This document shows positions 26,359 to 35,172 of a DNA stretch of 64,000 bases, piece after piece (position 1 is the stretch's first letter; every line of letters begins with the position of its first letter). The translations under genes and the position numbers were made by a program. The notes under the pieces were generated by a model. It searched no databases, was not told where the DNA came from, and was given only the letters and a program-made list of their open reading frames with translations. Source of the stretch: HGM13006 sp900757695 (GTDB lineage: Bacteria > Bacillota > Clostridia > Oscillospirales > Oscillospiraceae); the NCBI GenBank assembly GCA_959607825.1, contig CAUHNW010000001.1:124001-188000 (forward strand), written 5' to 3'.

Positions 26359-26395
26359 ACCGCAGTCTCCTTCCAGTTCCGACAATTATATCACA

Positions 26396-26941
26396 TCATT
26401 CCGGAAATGTGAAGGGAGAAAGTGTCGATTCCCCGTCCACCAGCGACTTATGCACAAGCCGGCTGCCCTCCAGCACCATATAGCCGTGGCAGCTTCCCCC
26501 CTTGGGGATCGACACCGATCCGGGGTTGATCTGGTAAGCCCCATCCACCTGCCGGATCTCCGGGATGTGCGTATGCCCCCGAAGCAGCAAATTCCCCGGC
26601 AGCAGCGGAAGGTTCCACTCCTTGTGGCCGTGGATCATATAGATGGTTCTGCCCTCGGCAAATACTGCGGCATACTCCGACAGCACCGGAAAATCCAGCA
26701 CCATCTGATCCACCTCCGCCTCGCAGTTGCCCCGGACGCAGAGGAGCTTTTCCTTCTGGCCATTGAGCATTTCGATCACCTTTTTGGGTGCATAGTCCCG
26801 GGGCAGATCATTTCTGGGGCCATGGTAGAGGAGATCTCCCAGCAGCAGAAGCCGCTGGGGCTGTTCCCGCTCCATTGCCTCCATCAAAAGGCCCGTATAG
26901 TAGGCAGAGCCGTGGAGGTCTGATGCGATCATCAGTTTCAT
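26396..26941 (-). CDS. yfcE: Metallophosphoesterase, YfcE family
   Basis: A 181-residue calcineurin-like phosphodiesterase. Metal-binding motifs in order are SDLHGS (about 6-11), LLLGDLLYHGP, RGNCE (the GNCD/E motif), IHGH and LRGHTHIPE. E. coli YfcE hydrolyses artificial phosphodiesters; the natural substrate is not established. The start at 26941 has GGGAGG nine bases upstream. It begins 13 bases after nadE ends, so the two are probably cotranscribed. Confidence 0.92.
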   Translation of the reverse strand: MKLMIASDLHGSAYYTGLLMEAMEREQPQRLLLLGDLLYHGPRNDLPRDYAPKKVIEMLNGQKEKLLCVRGNCEAEVDQMVLDFPVLSEYAAVFAEGRTIYMIHGHKEWNLPLLPGNLLLRGHTHIPEIRQVDGAYQINPGSVSIPKGGSCHGYMVLEGSRLVHKSLVDGESTLSPFTFPE

Positions 26942-26954
26942 GCTCTCGCCTCCC

Positions 26955-28934
26955 TTACAGCTTCTCTGCCGCTTGCAGCCAAAGGGACGCCGAAGCATCG
27001 CTGGGCATCCGCCAATCGCCTCTGGGGCTCAGGCACACGGAGCCCACCTTGACCCCATCGGGCAGACAGCTGCGCTTGAACTGCTGGGTCACGAATCGGC
27101 GGTAGAAGTTCTTCAGCCATTTTTTGATGGTCTCCCCATCAAAATCCCCGGCAAAGGCCCGGCAGGCCAGATCATAGATCTTTTCCGGCGCAAAGCCGAA
27201 CCGCAATACATAGTACAGGAAGAAATCGTGGAGGGCATAGGGGCCAACAATGCTCTCGGTCTGCTGGGCGATCTTTCCGTTTTCATCGGGGGGCAGCAGC
27301 TCCGGGCTGATGGGCGTATCCAGCACATCCCGCAGCACCGCCGTGCTGTCCGGGAAGATCTCATATTCCACCAGCGCATCGATCATCCAGCGGATCAGCG
27401 TCTTGGGAATGGACGCATTGACGCCGTACATGCTCATGTGGTCAGCATTATAGGTGCACCAGCCCAGCGCCAGCTCCGAGAGGTCGCCGGTACCGACTAC
27501 CAGTCCCCCCACCTTTCCGGCATAGTCCATGAGCACCTGTGTCCGCTCTCTGGCCTGAGAATTTTCGAAGGTCAGATCCGTCACCGCCTTGTCATGGCCG
27601 ATATCCCGGAAGTGCTGCTCCACTGCATCTGCAATGGGAATGGTCACAGAGGTGACTCCAAGGGTCTTCATCAGTTCCAGCGAGTTGTTGTAGGTGCGGT
27701 CTGTGGTGCCAAAGCAGGGCATGGTGATGCCCACCACATCCGTCACCGGACGGTTCATCTGCCGCATAGCCTCTACCGCCACCAGCAGCGCAAGGGTGGA
27801 ATCCAGTCCCCCGGATACACCGATCACCGCCTTGCTTCCCGTCACCGTCAGCCGCTTTTTCAGTCCCGTCACCTGCATGGTGAAGATATCCCGGCAGCGC
27901 TGCTGACGGTCTGACCGGCTGGAGGGCACAAAGGGCAGCTTGGACACAGGATGGAGTGCGCCGTCACTGTAGAAGATGGGCCGCTGCGCCCCCTCCGGCC
28001 CATCTTCCAGCTGAATGTCCATATCCAGTCCGCCGCCGTTGATCCTTGCACAGTCTGCAAAGCTCCGATTCTTGGTTCGGTCTGCCCGGATCCGGCCCAA
28101 GTCCAGATCCATGGTCAGTACATAATCCGTATCCAGAAGCTTCCGGTTTTCTGCCAAAATCGAACCGTTTTCTGCGATCATGCTGTGGCCGGAGAACACC
28201 AGATCCTGGGTGGATTCCGTCTCCCCAGCGGACACATAGACGTAGCCGCAGAGGCAGCGGGCCGACTGCTGAGAAACCAGCTGCCGCCGGTATTCCCGCT
28301 TTGCAATGGTCTCATTGCTGGCCGAGAGGTTCAAGACCACCTCTGCGCCGCCAAGGCACAGGGCCGTACTGGGCGGCAGAGGTGTCCAGAGATCCTCACA
28401 GAGCTCAATGCCGAAGCGGATCCCGTCCGCCGTGGCAAAGCAGCGATCAACGGAAACCGGAATGCAGTCTGCCTGCTCCCCCCGAAGGCCCAGCTCCCCC
28501 CGGGTCACAGTATCATCGGGCAGCCGTCTCAGATCCTCGCCGGTGGAAAACCAGCGTTTTTCATAGAACTCTCCATAGTTGGGCATATAGGTCTTCGGTA
28601 CGATCCCGGCGATCCGCCCATTGGCGATCACCACAGCGCAGTTAAAAAGCTGCCCCCGGATTCGCAGAGGTGCGCCCACCACCGCCGTGATATGCAGCCG
28701 TCCGGTGAGCTTTTCCAGCTCACCGAGAACCTCTGCGCAGGCCGTCTGCAAGCTTCTCTGGAAAAACAGATCCTGACAGGTATAGCCGGTCAGGCACAGC
28801 TCCGGAAATACTGCCAGCGTGCTGCCCTGCCCCGCCGCTGTCTTCAGCTGCGCCTTTATCTTTTCCCCGTTGCCCTGTACATCCGCCACCGCAATGGCCG
28901 GAACGCAGCAGGAAACACGGATATAATCAAACAT
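26955..28934 (-). CDS. nadE: Glutamine-dependent NAD+ synthetase
   Basis: Makes NAD from deamido-NAD, ATP and glutamine. The 659-residue protein has an N-terminal nitrilase-type glutaminase with its triad visible (Glu in FPELCLTGY, Lys in KTYMPNYGEF, Cys in GIELCEDLW) and a C-terminal synthetase with the PP-loop GVSGGLDSTLALL near 373. This is the long, glutamine-using form. I use the ATG at 28934 rather than a GTG three codons upstream because AGGTG lies eight bases before it. Confidence 0.95.
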   Translation of the reverse strand: MFDYIRVSCCVPAIAVADVQGNGEKIKAQLKTAAGQGSTLAVFPELCLTGYTCQDLFFQRSLQTACAEVLGELEKLTGRLHITAVVGAPLRIRGQLFNCAVVIANGRIAGIVPKTYMPNYGEFYEKRWFSTGEDLRRLPDDTVTRGELGLRGEQADCIPVSVDRCFATADGIRFGIELCEDLWTPLPPSTALCLGGAEVVLNLSASNETIAKREYRRQLVSQQSARCLCGYVYVSAGETESTQDLVFSGHSMIAENGSILAENRKLLDTDYVLTMDLDLGRIRADRTKNRSFADCARINGGGLDMDIQLEDGPEGAQRPIFYSDGALHPVSKLPFVPSSRSDRQQRCRDIFTMQVTGLKKRLTVTGSKAVIGVSGGLDSTLALLVAVEAMRQMNRPVTDVVGITMPCFGTTDRTYNNSLELMKTLGVTSVTIPIADAVEQHFRDIGHDKAVTDLTFENSQARERTQVLMDYAGKVGGLVVGTGDLSELALGWCTYNADHMSMYGVNASIPKTLIRWMIDALVEYEIFPDSTAVLRDVLDTPISPELLPPDENGKIAQQTESIVGPYALHDFFLYYVLRFGFAPEKIYDLACRAFAGDFDGETIKKWLKNFYRRFVTQQFKRSCLPDGVKVGSVCLSPRGDWRMPSDASASLWLQAAEKL

Positions 28935-28964
28935 TTCCTTCACCTCATTGAGATAGATGGTCTC

Positions 28965-28993
28965 ATTTTACTCGGAATTTCCAGACACGTCAA
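28965..28993 (-). promoter_or_regulatory. Promoter of the nadE operon
   Basis: Minus-strand TTGACG (28988-28993) and TAAAAT (28965-28970), 17-base spacer. Confidence 0.65.
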
Positions 28994-29016
28994 CAGAAAT
29001 CCGCCGCAGCTGCGCA

Positions 29017-29046
29017 AAGCGGCCGGAGCGCATGCCCCGGCCGCTT
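29017..29046 (-). terminator. Hairpin after the DUF3169-like gene
   Basis: A 10-bp GC-rich stem AAGCGGCCGG/CCGGCCGCTT just past the membrane protein gene; the T run is weak. Confidence 0.55.
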
Positions 29047-29057
29047 AGTCTATTCCA

Positions 29058-29822
29058 TCATTTATGCCGCTCCAGTCGAATGGATGCGAGCACATAGGCA
29101 GCCACCATGGAAAGCCATATGACGCAGATGCTCAGCACCGGAAACAGGCCCGTATCAGCCCAGAGCTGTAAAAACAGTGCCACCAGCCACAGTCCCATGC
29201 AGACCTTATTTCCAACCTGATAGGCCCGGAAGCCGCAGCGGTAGACCATCAGCTTTTCCGCCTCATCGCAGCTTTCCAGCCACTGTTTCTGAAATTTGAC
29301 ATCAAAGACAGATCCCCTTTTCTCTGGATTGATCTGTTTTTCCAGTTTTACCACCCGATAATTTACGAAGAAAATCCACACATATCCCAGTATGAAGATC
29401 AGAATGCACGCAGGGAACAGGATCACGCCATATTGGTCTCCCAGCTTTGTATTCAGGCTCACCTCTATACCGGCGGAAAACAGGAAAAAGTTCACCACCG
29501 TCATGATGTTTGCCAACAAAAGCCCGCAGCTGAGCTGCTGCTCCGTTTGCTCAATGCACTCGTCCTCGCCATCCCACTGTCCGATCTGCTTCTTTGCCCT
29601 ATGGCAGATCAGCATGGCGGCAATCGCCGAGATCAGATTGGTAAACAGGAACACCCATGGCACCATGGCTCCCAGCATATCCCCAAGCCCCTGAAAGCTG
29701 ATGCCATCCCAATGGGTGAGCCACCCCATCAGCATGGAAGCCCCTGCACCCAGTGCCGCACTGATCAGGATCAGCAGTACAAACTTCAAAACAGCCTTTT
29801 TCTCAGTTTTCTTTTCCATCAT
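29058..29822 (-). CDS. DUF3169-like integral membrane protein
   Basis: A 254-residue membrane protein with about six hydrophobic helices: FVLLILISAALGAGASMLM, MVPWVFLFTNLISAIAAM, two in the middle and two at the C-terminus. A basic N-terminal tail precedes the first helix. The pattern resembles the DUF3169 family, which is often paired with a small XRE regulator, as here. The ATG at 29822 has AGGAGG six bases upstream and overlaps the end of the regulator gene. Function unknown. Confidence 0.7.
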   Translation of the reverse strand: MMEKKTEKKAVLKFVLLILISAALGAGASMLMGWLTHWDGISFQGLGDMLGAMVPWVFLFTNLISAIAAMLICHRAKKQIGQWDGEDECIEQTEQQLSCGLLLANIMTVVNFFLFSAGIEVSLNTKLGDQYGVILFPACILIFILGYVWIFFVNYRVVKLEKQINPEKRGSVFDVKFQKQWLESCDEAEKLMVYRCGFRAYQVGNKVCMGLWLVALFLQLWADTGLFPVLSICVIWLSMVAAYVLASIRLERHK

Positions 29823-30027
29823 CCGGTTCCTCCTCATATTCAAACAATTTCTCTACGGTAACACCGCAGGCCCTTGCAAGCTTGAGTGCCAGCGTCACAG
29901 AGGGAGAATAATCTCCCCGCTCGATCTGACTGATGGTCTGGCGAGAGGTCCCCACCAGCGCCCCCATTTGTTGCTGATTCACCCCAAGCCGCGCCCGATA
30001 TTCCTTCAGATGATTCTTCAGCGGCAC
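29803..30027 (-). CDS. Small XRE-family transcriptional regulator
   Basis: A compact 74-residue Cro/C1-type helix-turn-helix protein: HLKEYRARLGVNQQQMGALV, then SRQTISQIERGDYSPSV. I take a GTG start at 30027 because AGGAGG lies eight bases upstream and the resulting length is typical; ATG codons further upstream (30063, 30084) have no site. It is followed with overlap by the membrane protein gene. Two palindromes in its promoter suggest autoregulation. Confidence 0.88.
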   Translation of the reverse strand: MPLKNHLKEYRARLGVNQQQMGALVGTSRQTISQIERGDYSPSVTLALKLARACGVTVEKLFEYEEEPDDGKEN

Positions 30028-30065
30028 AGTATACGCCTCCTGTTTGACATGAATTCTTTTCATTT

Positions 30066-30117
30066 TGACAACTTTGTTTGTCATGCACAGTATAGCATTG
30101 ACAAGGATACTTGTCAA
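30066..30117 (-). promoter_or_regulatory. Promoter with two palindromic operators for the XRE unit
   Basis: Minus-strand -35 TTGACA (30112-30117) and -10 TATACT (30089-30094) with a 17-base spacer. The palindrome TTGACAAGTATCCTTGTCAA (30098-30117) covers the -35, and a second TGACAA-N6-TTGTCA lies at 30066-30083. These are likely binding sites of the adjacent regulator. Confidence 0.65.
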
Positions 30118-30131
30118 CTGTTTTTTGCAAA

Positions 30132-30167
30132 AACGCCCGGTATCCAGGAATTCGGATACCGGGCGTT
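30132..30167 (-). terminator. Terminator after the 96-residue membrane protein gene
   Basis: A perfect 14-bp stem (AACGCCCGGTATCC/GGATACCGGGCGTT) with an 8-base loop, followed by TTTGC on the minus strand. Confidence 0.8.
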
Positions 30168-30192
30168 CCGGATGCTTTGATTCACTTGCCGC

Positions 30193-30483
30193 TTATGCAG
30201 CGCTTTTTTGCCGGAGCACAGACACAAGCTTCCCGCTCCAGATTCCCAGCAGCACGCCTCGCATCACCGTGCAAAGCAGCATGCCTATTGCGTTGAGGAG
30301 GTAACCATAGCTGTTGTCGGCTATGATCCCGGCGATAAAAAGCAGAACGCATACCACAGACCCTGCCGCCAGATGCCGGATGCGGCTACCCCAGCCAGCC
30401 CAGAACGCCAGCGGCAGCACCATCACCAGCACCACCAGCAGCTGCGGATCCAACAGGTATTGCATCATTGGAAACTGATCCAT
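30193..30483 (-). CDS. Small hypothetical membrane protein
   Basis: A 96-residue protein with three predicted helices (LLVVLVMVLPLAFWAGWG, then AAGSVVCVLLFIAGIIA, then a weaker YLLNAIGMLLCTVMRGVLLG) and a basic C-terminus. AAGGCGG lies nine bases before the ATG. It has its own terminator. I do not recognise a family. Confidence 0.7.
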   Translation of the reverse strand: MDQFPMMQYLLDPQLLVVLVMVLPLAFWAGWGSRIRHLAAGSVVCVLLFIAGIIADNSYGYLLNAIGMLLCTVMRGVLLGIWSGKLVSVLRQKSAA

Positions 30484-30540
30484 AATTTAACACCGCCTTT
30501 TTCCCAGTATACCCGTTTGCGCATCATTTGTCAAGCGTTC

Positions 30541-31629
30541 TCATCCGGGCGATTTCTCGATCAAAGGAAGATTCTGGGCAGTCCCCCCACGATAGATCCG
30601 CAGCTCCGCCAGCTCTGTGGGATCCAGTGCCACCCATGGGATCACATATTCCGTGATTCCGTCATGGTTCCAGCCCACGGAGCCAAAGTCCGGCACGGCA
30701 TCTCCGTTTTTCAGGCAAAACTCCACAGCGACCTCCTTCTCTCCCACAGCATCTGCCGGGTCTGTAAGGACATACGCCTCCGGCAGCACCAGACTGCACC
30801 CGGTGGATGTCACCAAAATGCTGACGTTGCTGTTTCCCATCGCAGCTTCCAGCTGTTGAGACTCTACCGTGTATTCCGCCTCCTGCGTCATCTTTGGAAC
30901 CGAAACCTTAAACTGCCAGCTTCCGTCTATGGCAGCTATTTTTTCCGCCAAGCCCACATCATCCATATGTCCGCTGATGATATAGACAGCATGGAACTCA
31001 ATCTCAATCTCTGTGCTGCCATCGCAGATGATCTGGTCATCCGGCAAAGATGTCCACGTATTGAGCTCCAGCATTCCCTGCTCTGTGACCGTGGATCTCT
31101 GTCCCTGCACCGTACCGTAGGCCGGATTCATCCAGCTGTAATCCCAGGATTTCGGAATGACACCATAGACCTCCAGCGAATATTGGAATTTCTTCTCGTC
31201 CTCCACCCGATAGCTCAGGCCGAAGGTTATACTGTGATTGCTGACCGTCATCGACTCCATCGTAATGGTCAGTCCCTGATCGGTGGCACTTTGGCCGACT
31301 GTCACGGTGCGCCCCTCCAAATAAGCGCTCTGCTCCGGGGACATGGCCTCACTGGCCGTGGTTTTCCACACGGTGTTGGCTGCCGTATTCCATTCCTCCT
31401 GCATCAGTTGGGTACTTCTGCTGTACTGGATCACCGCTGCCGCAGTGATGCTCAGTACCGCCACCAACGCCGCCGTCAGCAGTCCGACTTTCCACGGACG
31501 CTTCCGGGGCTTTTTCCCTTGTGTCTGATGGATCTGCTCCATTGCACCTGCTAAGATCCGCCCCTTCGCCGCTTCCTCCAACGGGACTCCCTCGGGGCGA
31601 TAATAGGATAGCACATTACTGAGCTTCAT
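30541..31629 (-). CDS. Anti-sigma-like membrane protein (DUF4179-type)
   Basis: A 362-residue protein with a cytoplasmic N-terminal segment of about 45 residues, one membrane helix (VGLLTAALVAVLSITAAAVI) and a large predicted extracytoplasmic beta-rich domain. It starts inside the end of the ECF sigma factor gene with AAGGAGGG eight bases before its ATG, so the two are translationally coupled. That arrangement and topology are typical of anti-sigma factors; the extracytoplasmic part resembles DUF4179 proteins. The N-terminal segment lacks an obvious zinc (ZAS) motif. Confidence 0.72.
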   Translation of the reverse strand: MKLSNVLSYYRPEGVPLEEAAKGRILAGAMEQIHQTQGKKPRKRPWKVGLLTAALVAVLSITAAAVIQYSRSTQLMQEEWNTAANTVWKTTASEAMSPEQSAYLEGRTVTVGQSATDQGLTITMESMTVSNHSITFGLSYRVEDEKKFQYSLEVYGVIPKSWDYSWMNPAYGTVQGQRSTVTEQGMLELNTWTSLPDDQIICDGSTEIEIEFHAVYIISGHMDDVGLAEKIAAIDGSWQFKVSVPKMTQEAEYTVESQQLEAAMGNSNVSILVTSTGCSLVLPEAYVLTDPADAVGEKEVAVEFCLKNGDAVPDFGSVGWNHDGITEYVIPWVALDPTELAELRIYRGGTAQNLPLIEKSPG

Positions 31630-32161
31630 AATCAAGCCCTCCTTGCTGTAACATGGTTTTCAGTCTCTTTTTTCCACGATAGAGCTGACTCTCCACGGCC
31701 CGCGGTGTCATGCCCAAATCCGCAGCAATATCCTTGACCCGTTCCTCTCGATAGAACCGCCGCAGAAAAATCGTTTTCCCCGGCTCTCCCAAGCCTTCTA
31801 TGGCGTCAGTTACCAGCGCTTCCAGCATAAAGTCCTCCAACCGATCAGACACCGTCACATCCTCCAGAAGCTCCTGCTGCAAAGACAGCTCCTGATACGG
31901 CGCTTTTGCCCTCAGCCGATCCAGCGCAGCGTTTCTGGCAATGGCACACAAATAACTTTTGAGCCGCTGGGGCTGCCGAAGCCGCTCCCTTGTCTGCCAC
32001 AGCTTCACCAACGCATCAGAAACACATTCTTCCGCATCCCGCTGATCCCGCAAAACGCCATAGGCAACAGAATAGAGCAGGGCTCCGTATGTGTCCATCA
32101 GCTGTCGCAGCGCTGCATCCGGATCCTTTTCCAGCAGCCGAAGCAGTTTTTTCTCCTGCAT
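31616..32161 (-). CDS. ECF-type RNA polymerase sigma factor
   Basis: A 181-residue sigma-70 family protein with region 2 (LMDTYGALLYSVAYGVLRD, AEECVSDALVKLWQ, SYLCAIARNAALDRLR) and region 4 (FLRRFYREERVKDIAADLGM, then TPRAVESQLYRGKKRL). There is no region 1 or 3, which defines the ECF group. It is followed with overlap by its probable anti-sigma partner. The signal and regulon are unknown. Confidence 0.9.
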   Translation of the reverse strand: MQEKKLLRLLEKDPDAALRQLMDTYGALLYSVAYGVLRDQRDAEECVSDALVKLWQTRERLRQPQRLKSYLCAIARNAALDRLRAKAPYQELSLQQELLEDVTVSDRLEDFMLEALVTDAIEGLGEPGKTIFLRRFYREERVKDIAADLGMTPRAVESQLYRGKKRLKTMLQQGGLDYEAQ

Positions 32162-32245
32162 CTCTCTCGCCTCCCTTTGGTTCTCTCAAAAGCGCTTTCA
32201 CCCTATAGGACGGGGATACGCCCCAAAACCACGCAGCAGATGAAA

Positions 32246-32281
32246 AAAATCCCGGCGTCCGAACACAGACACCGGGATTTT
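32246..32281 (-). terminator. Terminator of ilvD
   Basis: Stem AAAATCCCGG-GTC / GAC-CCGGGATTTT with one mismatch, followed by TTTTTTTC on the minus strand; 20 bases past the ilvD stop. Confidence 0.88.
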
Positions 32282-32300
32282 CCCATGCACACAAATAAAC

Positions 32301-33968
32301 TTACAGGCTCAGTACTGCGCCCTTGTCCGCAGAAGTGACCATCTTGGCATAGCGTGCCAGATAGCCGGTCTTCACCTTGGGCTCCGGCATCACCAGATTC
32401 TTCTTCCGCTCTGCAAGAACGTCATCCGCAACCTCAAGGGTGATCTTATGGGCGGGAATATCAATGGAGATGATATCGCCCTCTTCCACCAGACCGATGG
32501 TACCGCCGGAGGCTGCCTCCGGGGACACATGGCCGATGGCTGCGCCGCGGGTTGCGCCGGAGAACCGTCCATCGGTGATCAGGGCCACGCTCTCGCCCAG
32601 TCCCATGCCGCAGATGGCAGAGGTGGGGTTCAGCATCTCCCGCATGCCGGGGCCGCCCTTGGGGCCCTCATAGCGGATGACCACCACATCACCGGGCTTG
32701 ATGCCGCCGGCATAGATGACCGCAATGGCCTCTTCCTCGGAATTGAACACCCGTGCAGGGCCGGAATGCTTCATCATCTCGGGAGCAACCGCAGACTGCT
32801 TAACCACGCAGCCGTCCGGCGCCAGATTGCCAAACAGCACCGCAATGCCGCCGGTAGCCAGATACGGATGGTCAATGGGACGGATGGTCTCATGATCCAG
32901 ATTCTCAGCATTCCGGATGTTTTCCGCCACGGTCTTGCCGGTGCAGGTGATCAGATCCGTCTTAATGAGTCCGGCGTCTGCCAGCTCCTTCATCACGGCG
33001 TATACGCCGCCTGCCCGCTCCAGATCCTCCATAAAGGTGGGGCCTGCGGGAGCCAGATGGCACAGGTTGGGGGTACGGGCGTTGAACTCATTCACATGGG
33101 CCAGATCAATGTCGATTCCGCACTCATGGGCAATGGCGGGCAGGTGCAGCATGGTGTTGGTGGAGCAGCCCAATGCCATATCCACGATCTCCGCATTGTT
33201 GAAGGCGTCCTCGGTCATAATGTCCCGGGGCCGGATGTTCTTCCGGTACAGCTCCATGACCTGCATACCGGCCTGCTTGGCCAGACGCAGCCGGGCGGAA
33301 TAGACCGCAGGAATGGTGCCGTTGCCCCGGAGGCCCATACCGATGGCTTCCGTCAGGCAGTTCATGGAATTGGCGGTGTACATGCCGGAGCAGGAGCCGC
33401 AGGAGGGGCAGGCATTCATGACATACTCCTCCACGCCGTCTTCATCCAGCGTGCCTGCGTGATAGGCACCTACGGCCTCAAACATATCGCTGAGGCAGGT
33501 GCGGCGTCCATCGGACATATGTCCCGCCAGCATGGGGCCGCCGGAAACAAAGATCGTAGGAACATTGATTCTTGCAGCTGCCATCAGCAGACCCGGGACG
33601 TTTTTATCACAGTTGGGGATCATAACCAGCGCATCAAACTGATGGGCAATGGCCATAGCCTCGGTGGAATCACAGATCAGATCACGGGTCACCAGCGAAT
33701 ACTTCATGCCGATATGGCCCATGGCGATGCCGTCACAGACCGCAATGGCCGGAAACTCCACCGGGGTGCCGCCGGCCATGCGGACACCGGCTTTCACGGC
33801 CTCCGCAATCTTGTCCAGATTCATATGACCGGGAACGATCTCATTGTAGGAACAGACAACGCCAACCAGTGGCCGGTCGGTCTCTTCCTTGGTATAGCCC
33901 AGTGCTGCAAACAGGGATCGGTTGGGTGCACGATCCACGCCCTGGGTGACGTTGGCAGAAAGCTTCAT
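32301..33968 (-). CDS. ilvD: Dihydroxy-acid dehydratase
   Basis: Dehydrates dihydroxy acids to 2-keto acids in valine and isoleucine synthesis using an Fe-S cluster. The 555-residue protein shows cluster cysteines in IPNCDKNVPGLLMAA and in NACPSCGSCSGMYTANSMNC. The start at 33968 has AAGGAG nine bases upstream; the open frame runs 20 codons further without a site. It is the last ilv gene in this direction, separated from ilvC by 175 bp and a strong terminator. Confidence 0.96.
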   Translation of the reverse strand: MKLSANVTQGVDRAPNRSLFAALGYTKEETDRPLVGVVCSYNEIVPGHMNLDKIAEAVKAGVRMAGGTPVEFPAIAVCDGIAMGHIGMKYSLVTRDLICDSTEAMAIAHQFDALVMIPNCDKNVPGLLMAAARINVPTIFVSGGPMLAGHMSDGRRTCLSDMFEAVGAYHAGTLDEDGVEEYVMNACPSCGSCSGMYTANSMNCLTEAIGMGLRGNGTIPAVYSARLRLAKQAGMQVMELYRKNIRPRDIMTEDAFNNAEIVDMALGCSTNTMLHLPAIAHECGIDIDLAHVNEFNARTPNLCHLAPAGPTFMEDLERAGGVYAVMKELADAGLIKTDLITCTGKTVAENIRNAENLDHETIRPIDHPYLATGGIAVLFGNLAPDGCVVKQSAVAPEMMKHSGPARVFNSEEEAIAVIYAGGIKPGDVVVIRYEGPKGGPGMREMLNPTSAICGMGLGESVALITDGRFSGATRGAAIGHVSPEAASGGTIGLVEEGDIISIDIPAHKITLEVADDVLAERKKNLVMPEPKVKTGYLARYAKMVTSADKGAVLSL

Positions 33969-33998
33969 AGAAAATTCTCCTTTATCGGTAAAATGAAA

Positions 33999-34028
33999 AT
34001 GGGGGAGGCAGAACTCTGCCTCCCCCAT
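33999..34028 (-). terminator. Terminator/attenuator between ilvC and ilvD
   Basis: A perfect 13-bp stem (ATGGGGGAGGCAG/CTGCCTCCCCCAT) with a 4-base loop, followed on the minus strand by TTTCATTTTA. It would reduce ilvD expression relative to ilvBN-C unless read through. Confidence 0.85.
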
Positions 34029-34143
34029 GGATTTCTGTATGCCTTAAGCGCATTCAGAGGAGAACCCAAATTAAATTCTCATCGCACATTGAATGGCCAA
34101 TTGCACCACATGTGCATTGTTCATTGCACAGTATCTGTGAAAA

Positions 34144-35172
34144 TCAGTTGGAAGCAGCGTCCAGACCCTTATCGCCGTTGTCGCCGTCCTTCCACAGCAT
34201 GTTGTTCCGCAGCTCTGCGCCCACGATCTCCATGGGATGCTTTGCCAGCTGATCACGCTTGGAGTTGAAGAAGGAACGGCCGTTCTTGTTCTCGGCGATC
34301 CAGCGGCTTGCAAAGGTGCCGTCCTGAATGTCGGACAGAACTGCACGCATGTTGGCCTTGACAATGTCATGGGGCAGCACACGGGGGCCGGAGACATACT
34401 CGCCGAACTCAGCGGTATCGGAGATGGAGTAGTTCATGGCTGCAACGCCGCCCTTGTTGATCAGGTCAACGATCAGCTTCATCTCGTGGATGCACTCGAA
34501 GTAAGCGTTCTCGGGCTCATAGCCGGCCTCAACCAGCGTCTCGAAGCCGCACTGCATCAGGTCTACAACGCCGCCGCACAGAACGGTCTGCTCACCGAAC
34601 AGATCGGTCTCAGTCTCGTCATGCATGGTGGTCTCCATAACACCGGCACGGGCGCCGCCGATACCGGCGATGTAGGCCAGAGCGATCTGCAGGCAGTTGC
34701 CGGTGGCATCCTGCTCTACAGCAACCAGGCAGGGCACACCCTTGCCGGCTACATAAGTGCCGCGAACCGTGTGGCCGGGGCCCTTGGGAGCAGCCATGAA
34801 TACGTCTACGTCAGCGGGGGGAACAATCTGCTTGTAGCGGATGTTGAAGCCATGGGCGAAGGCAATGGCCTTTCCGGCAGTCAGGTTGGGGCCGATGTGC
34901 TCCTTGTAGATGTCAGCGGCACGCTCGTCGTTGACAAGGATCATGATGATGTCAGCAGCCTTGGTTGCATCTGCAACGGACATAACGTTGAAGCCGTCCT
35001 CGGTTGCCTTGTCCCAGGACTTGCCGTGGCGAAGGCCAACGATGACGTCGCAGCCGGAATCTCTGAGGTTCTGTGCATGAGCATGGCCCTGAGAGCCGTA
35101 ACCGATCACTGCGATCTTCTTACCATTCAGGACGCTGAGGTCGCAGTCCTTCTCATAATACATTTTTGCCAT
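34144..35172 (-). CDS. ilvC: Ketol-acid reductoisomerase
   Basis: NADPH- and Mg-dependent isomerisation/reduction of acetolactate or acetohydroxybutyrate. The 342-residue class I enzyme has the Rossmann segment GYGSQGHAHAQNLRDSG, the NADP-specificity loop GLRHGKSWDKA, and metal ligands in the C-terminal knotted domain (DLFGEQTVLCGG, ECIHEMKLIVDL). AAGGAGG precedes the ATG at 35172; the upstream open frame is not used. The start overlaps the last 20 bases of ilvN. Confidence 0.97.
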   Translation of the reverse strand: MAKMYYEKDCDLSVLNGKKIAVIGYGSQGHAHAQNLRDSGCDVIVGLRHGKSWDKATEDGFNVMSVADATKAADIIMILVNDERAADIYKEHIGPNLTAGKAIAFAHGFNIRYKQIVPPADVDVFMAAPKGPGHTVRGTYVAGKGVPCLVAVEQDATGNCLQIALAYIAGIGGARAGVMETTMHDETETDLFGEQTVLCGGVVDLMQCGFETLVEAGYEPENAYFECIHEMKLIVDLINKGGVAAMNYSISDTAEFGEYVSGPRVLPHDIVKANMRAVLSDIQDGTFASRWIAENKNGRSFFNSKRDQLAKHPMEIVGAELRNNMLWKDGDNGDKGLDAASN

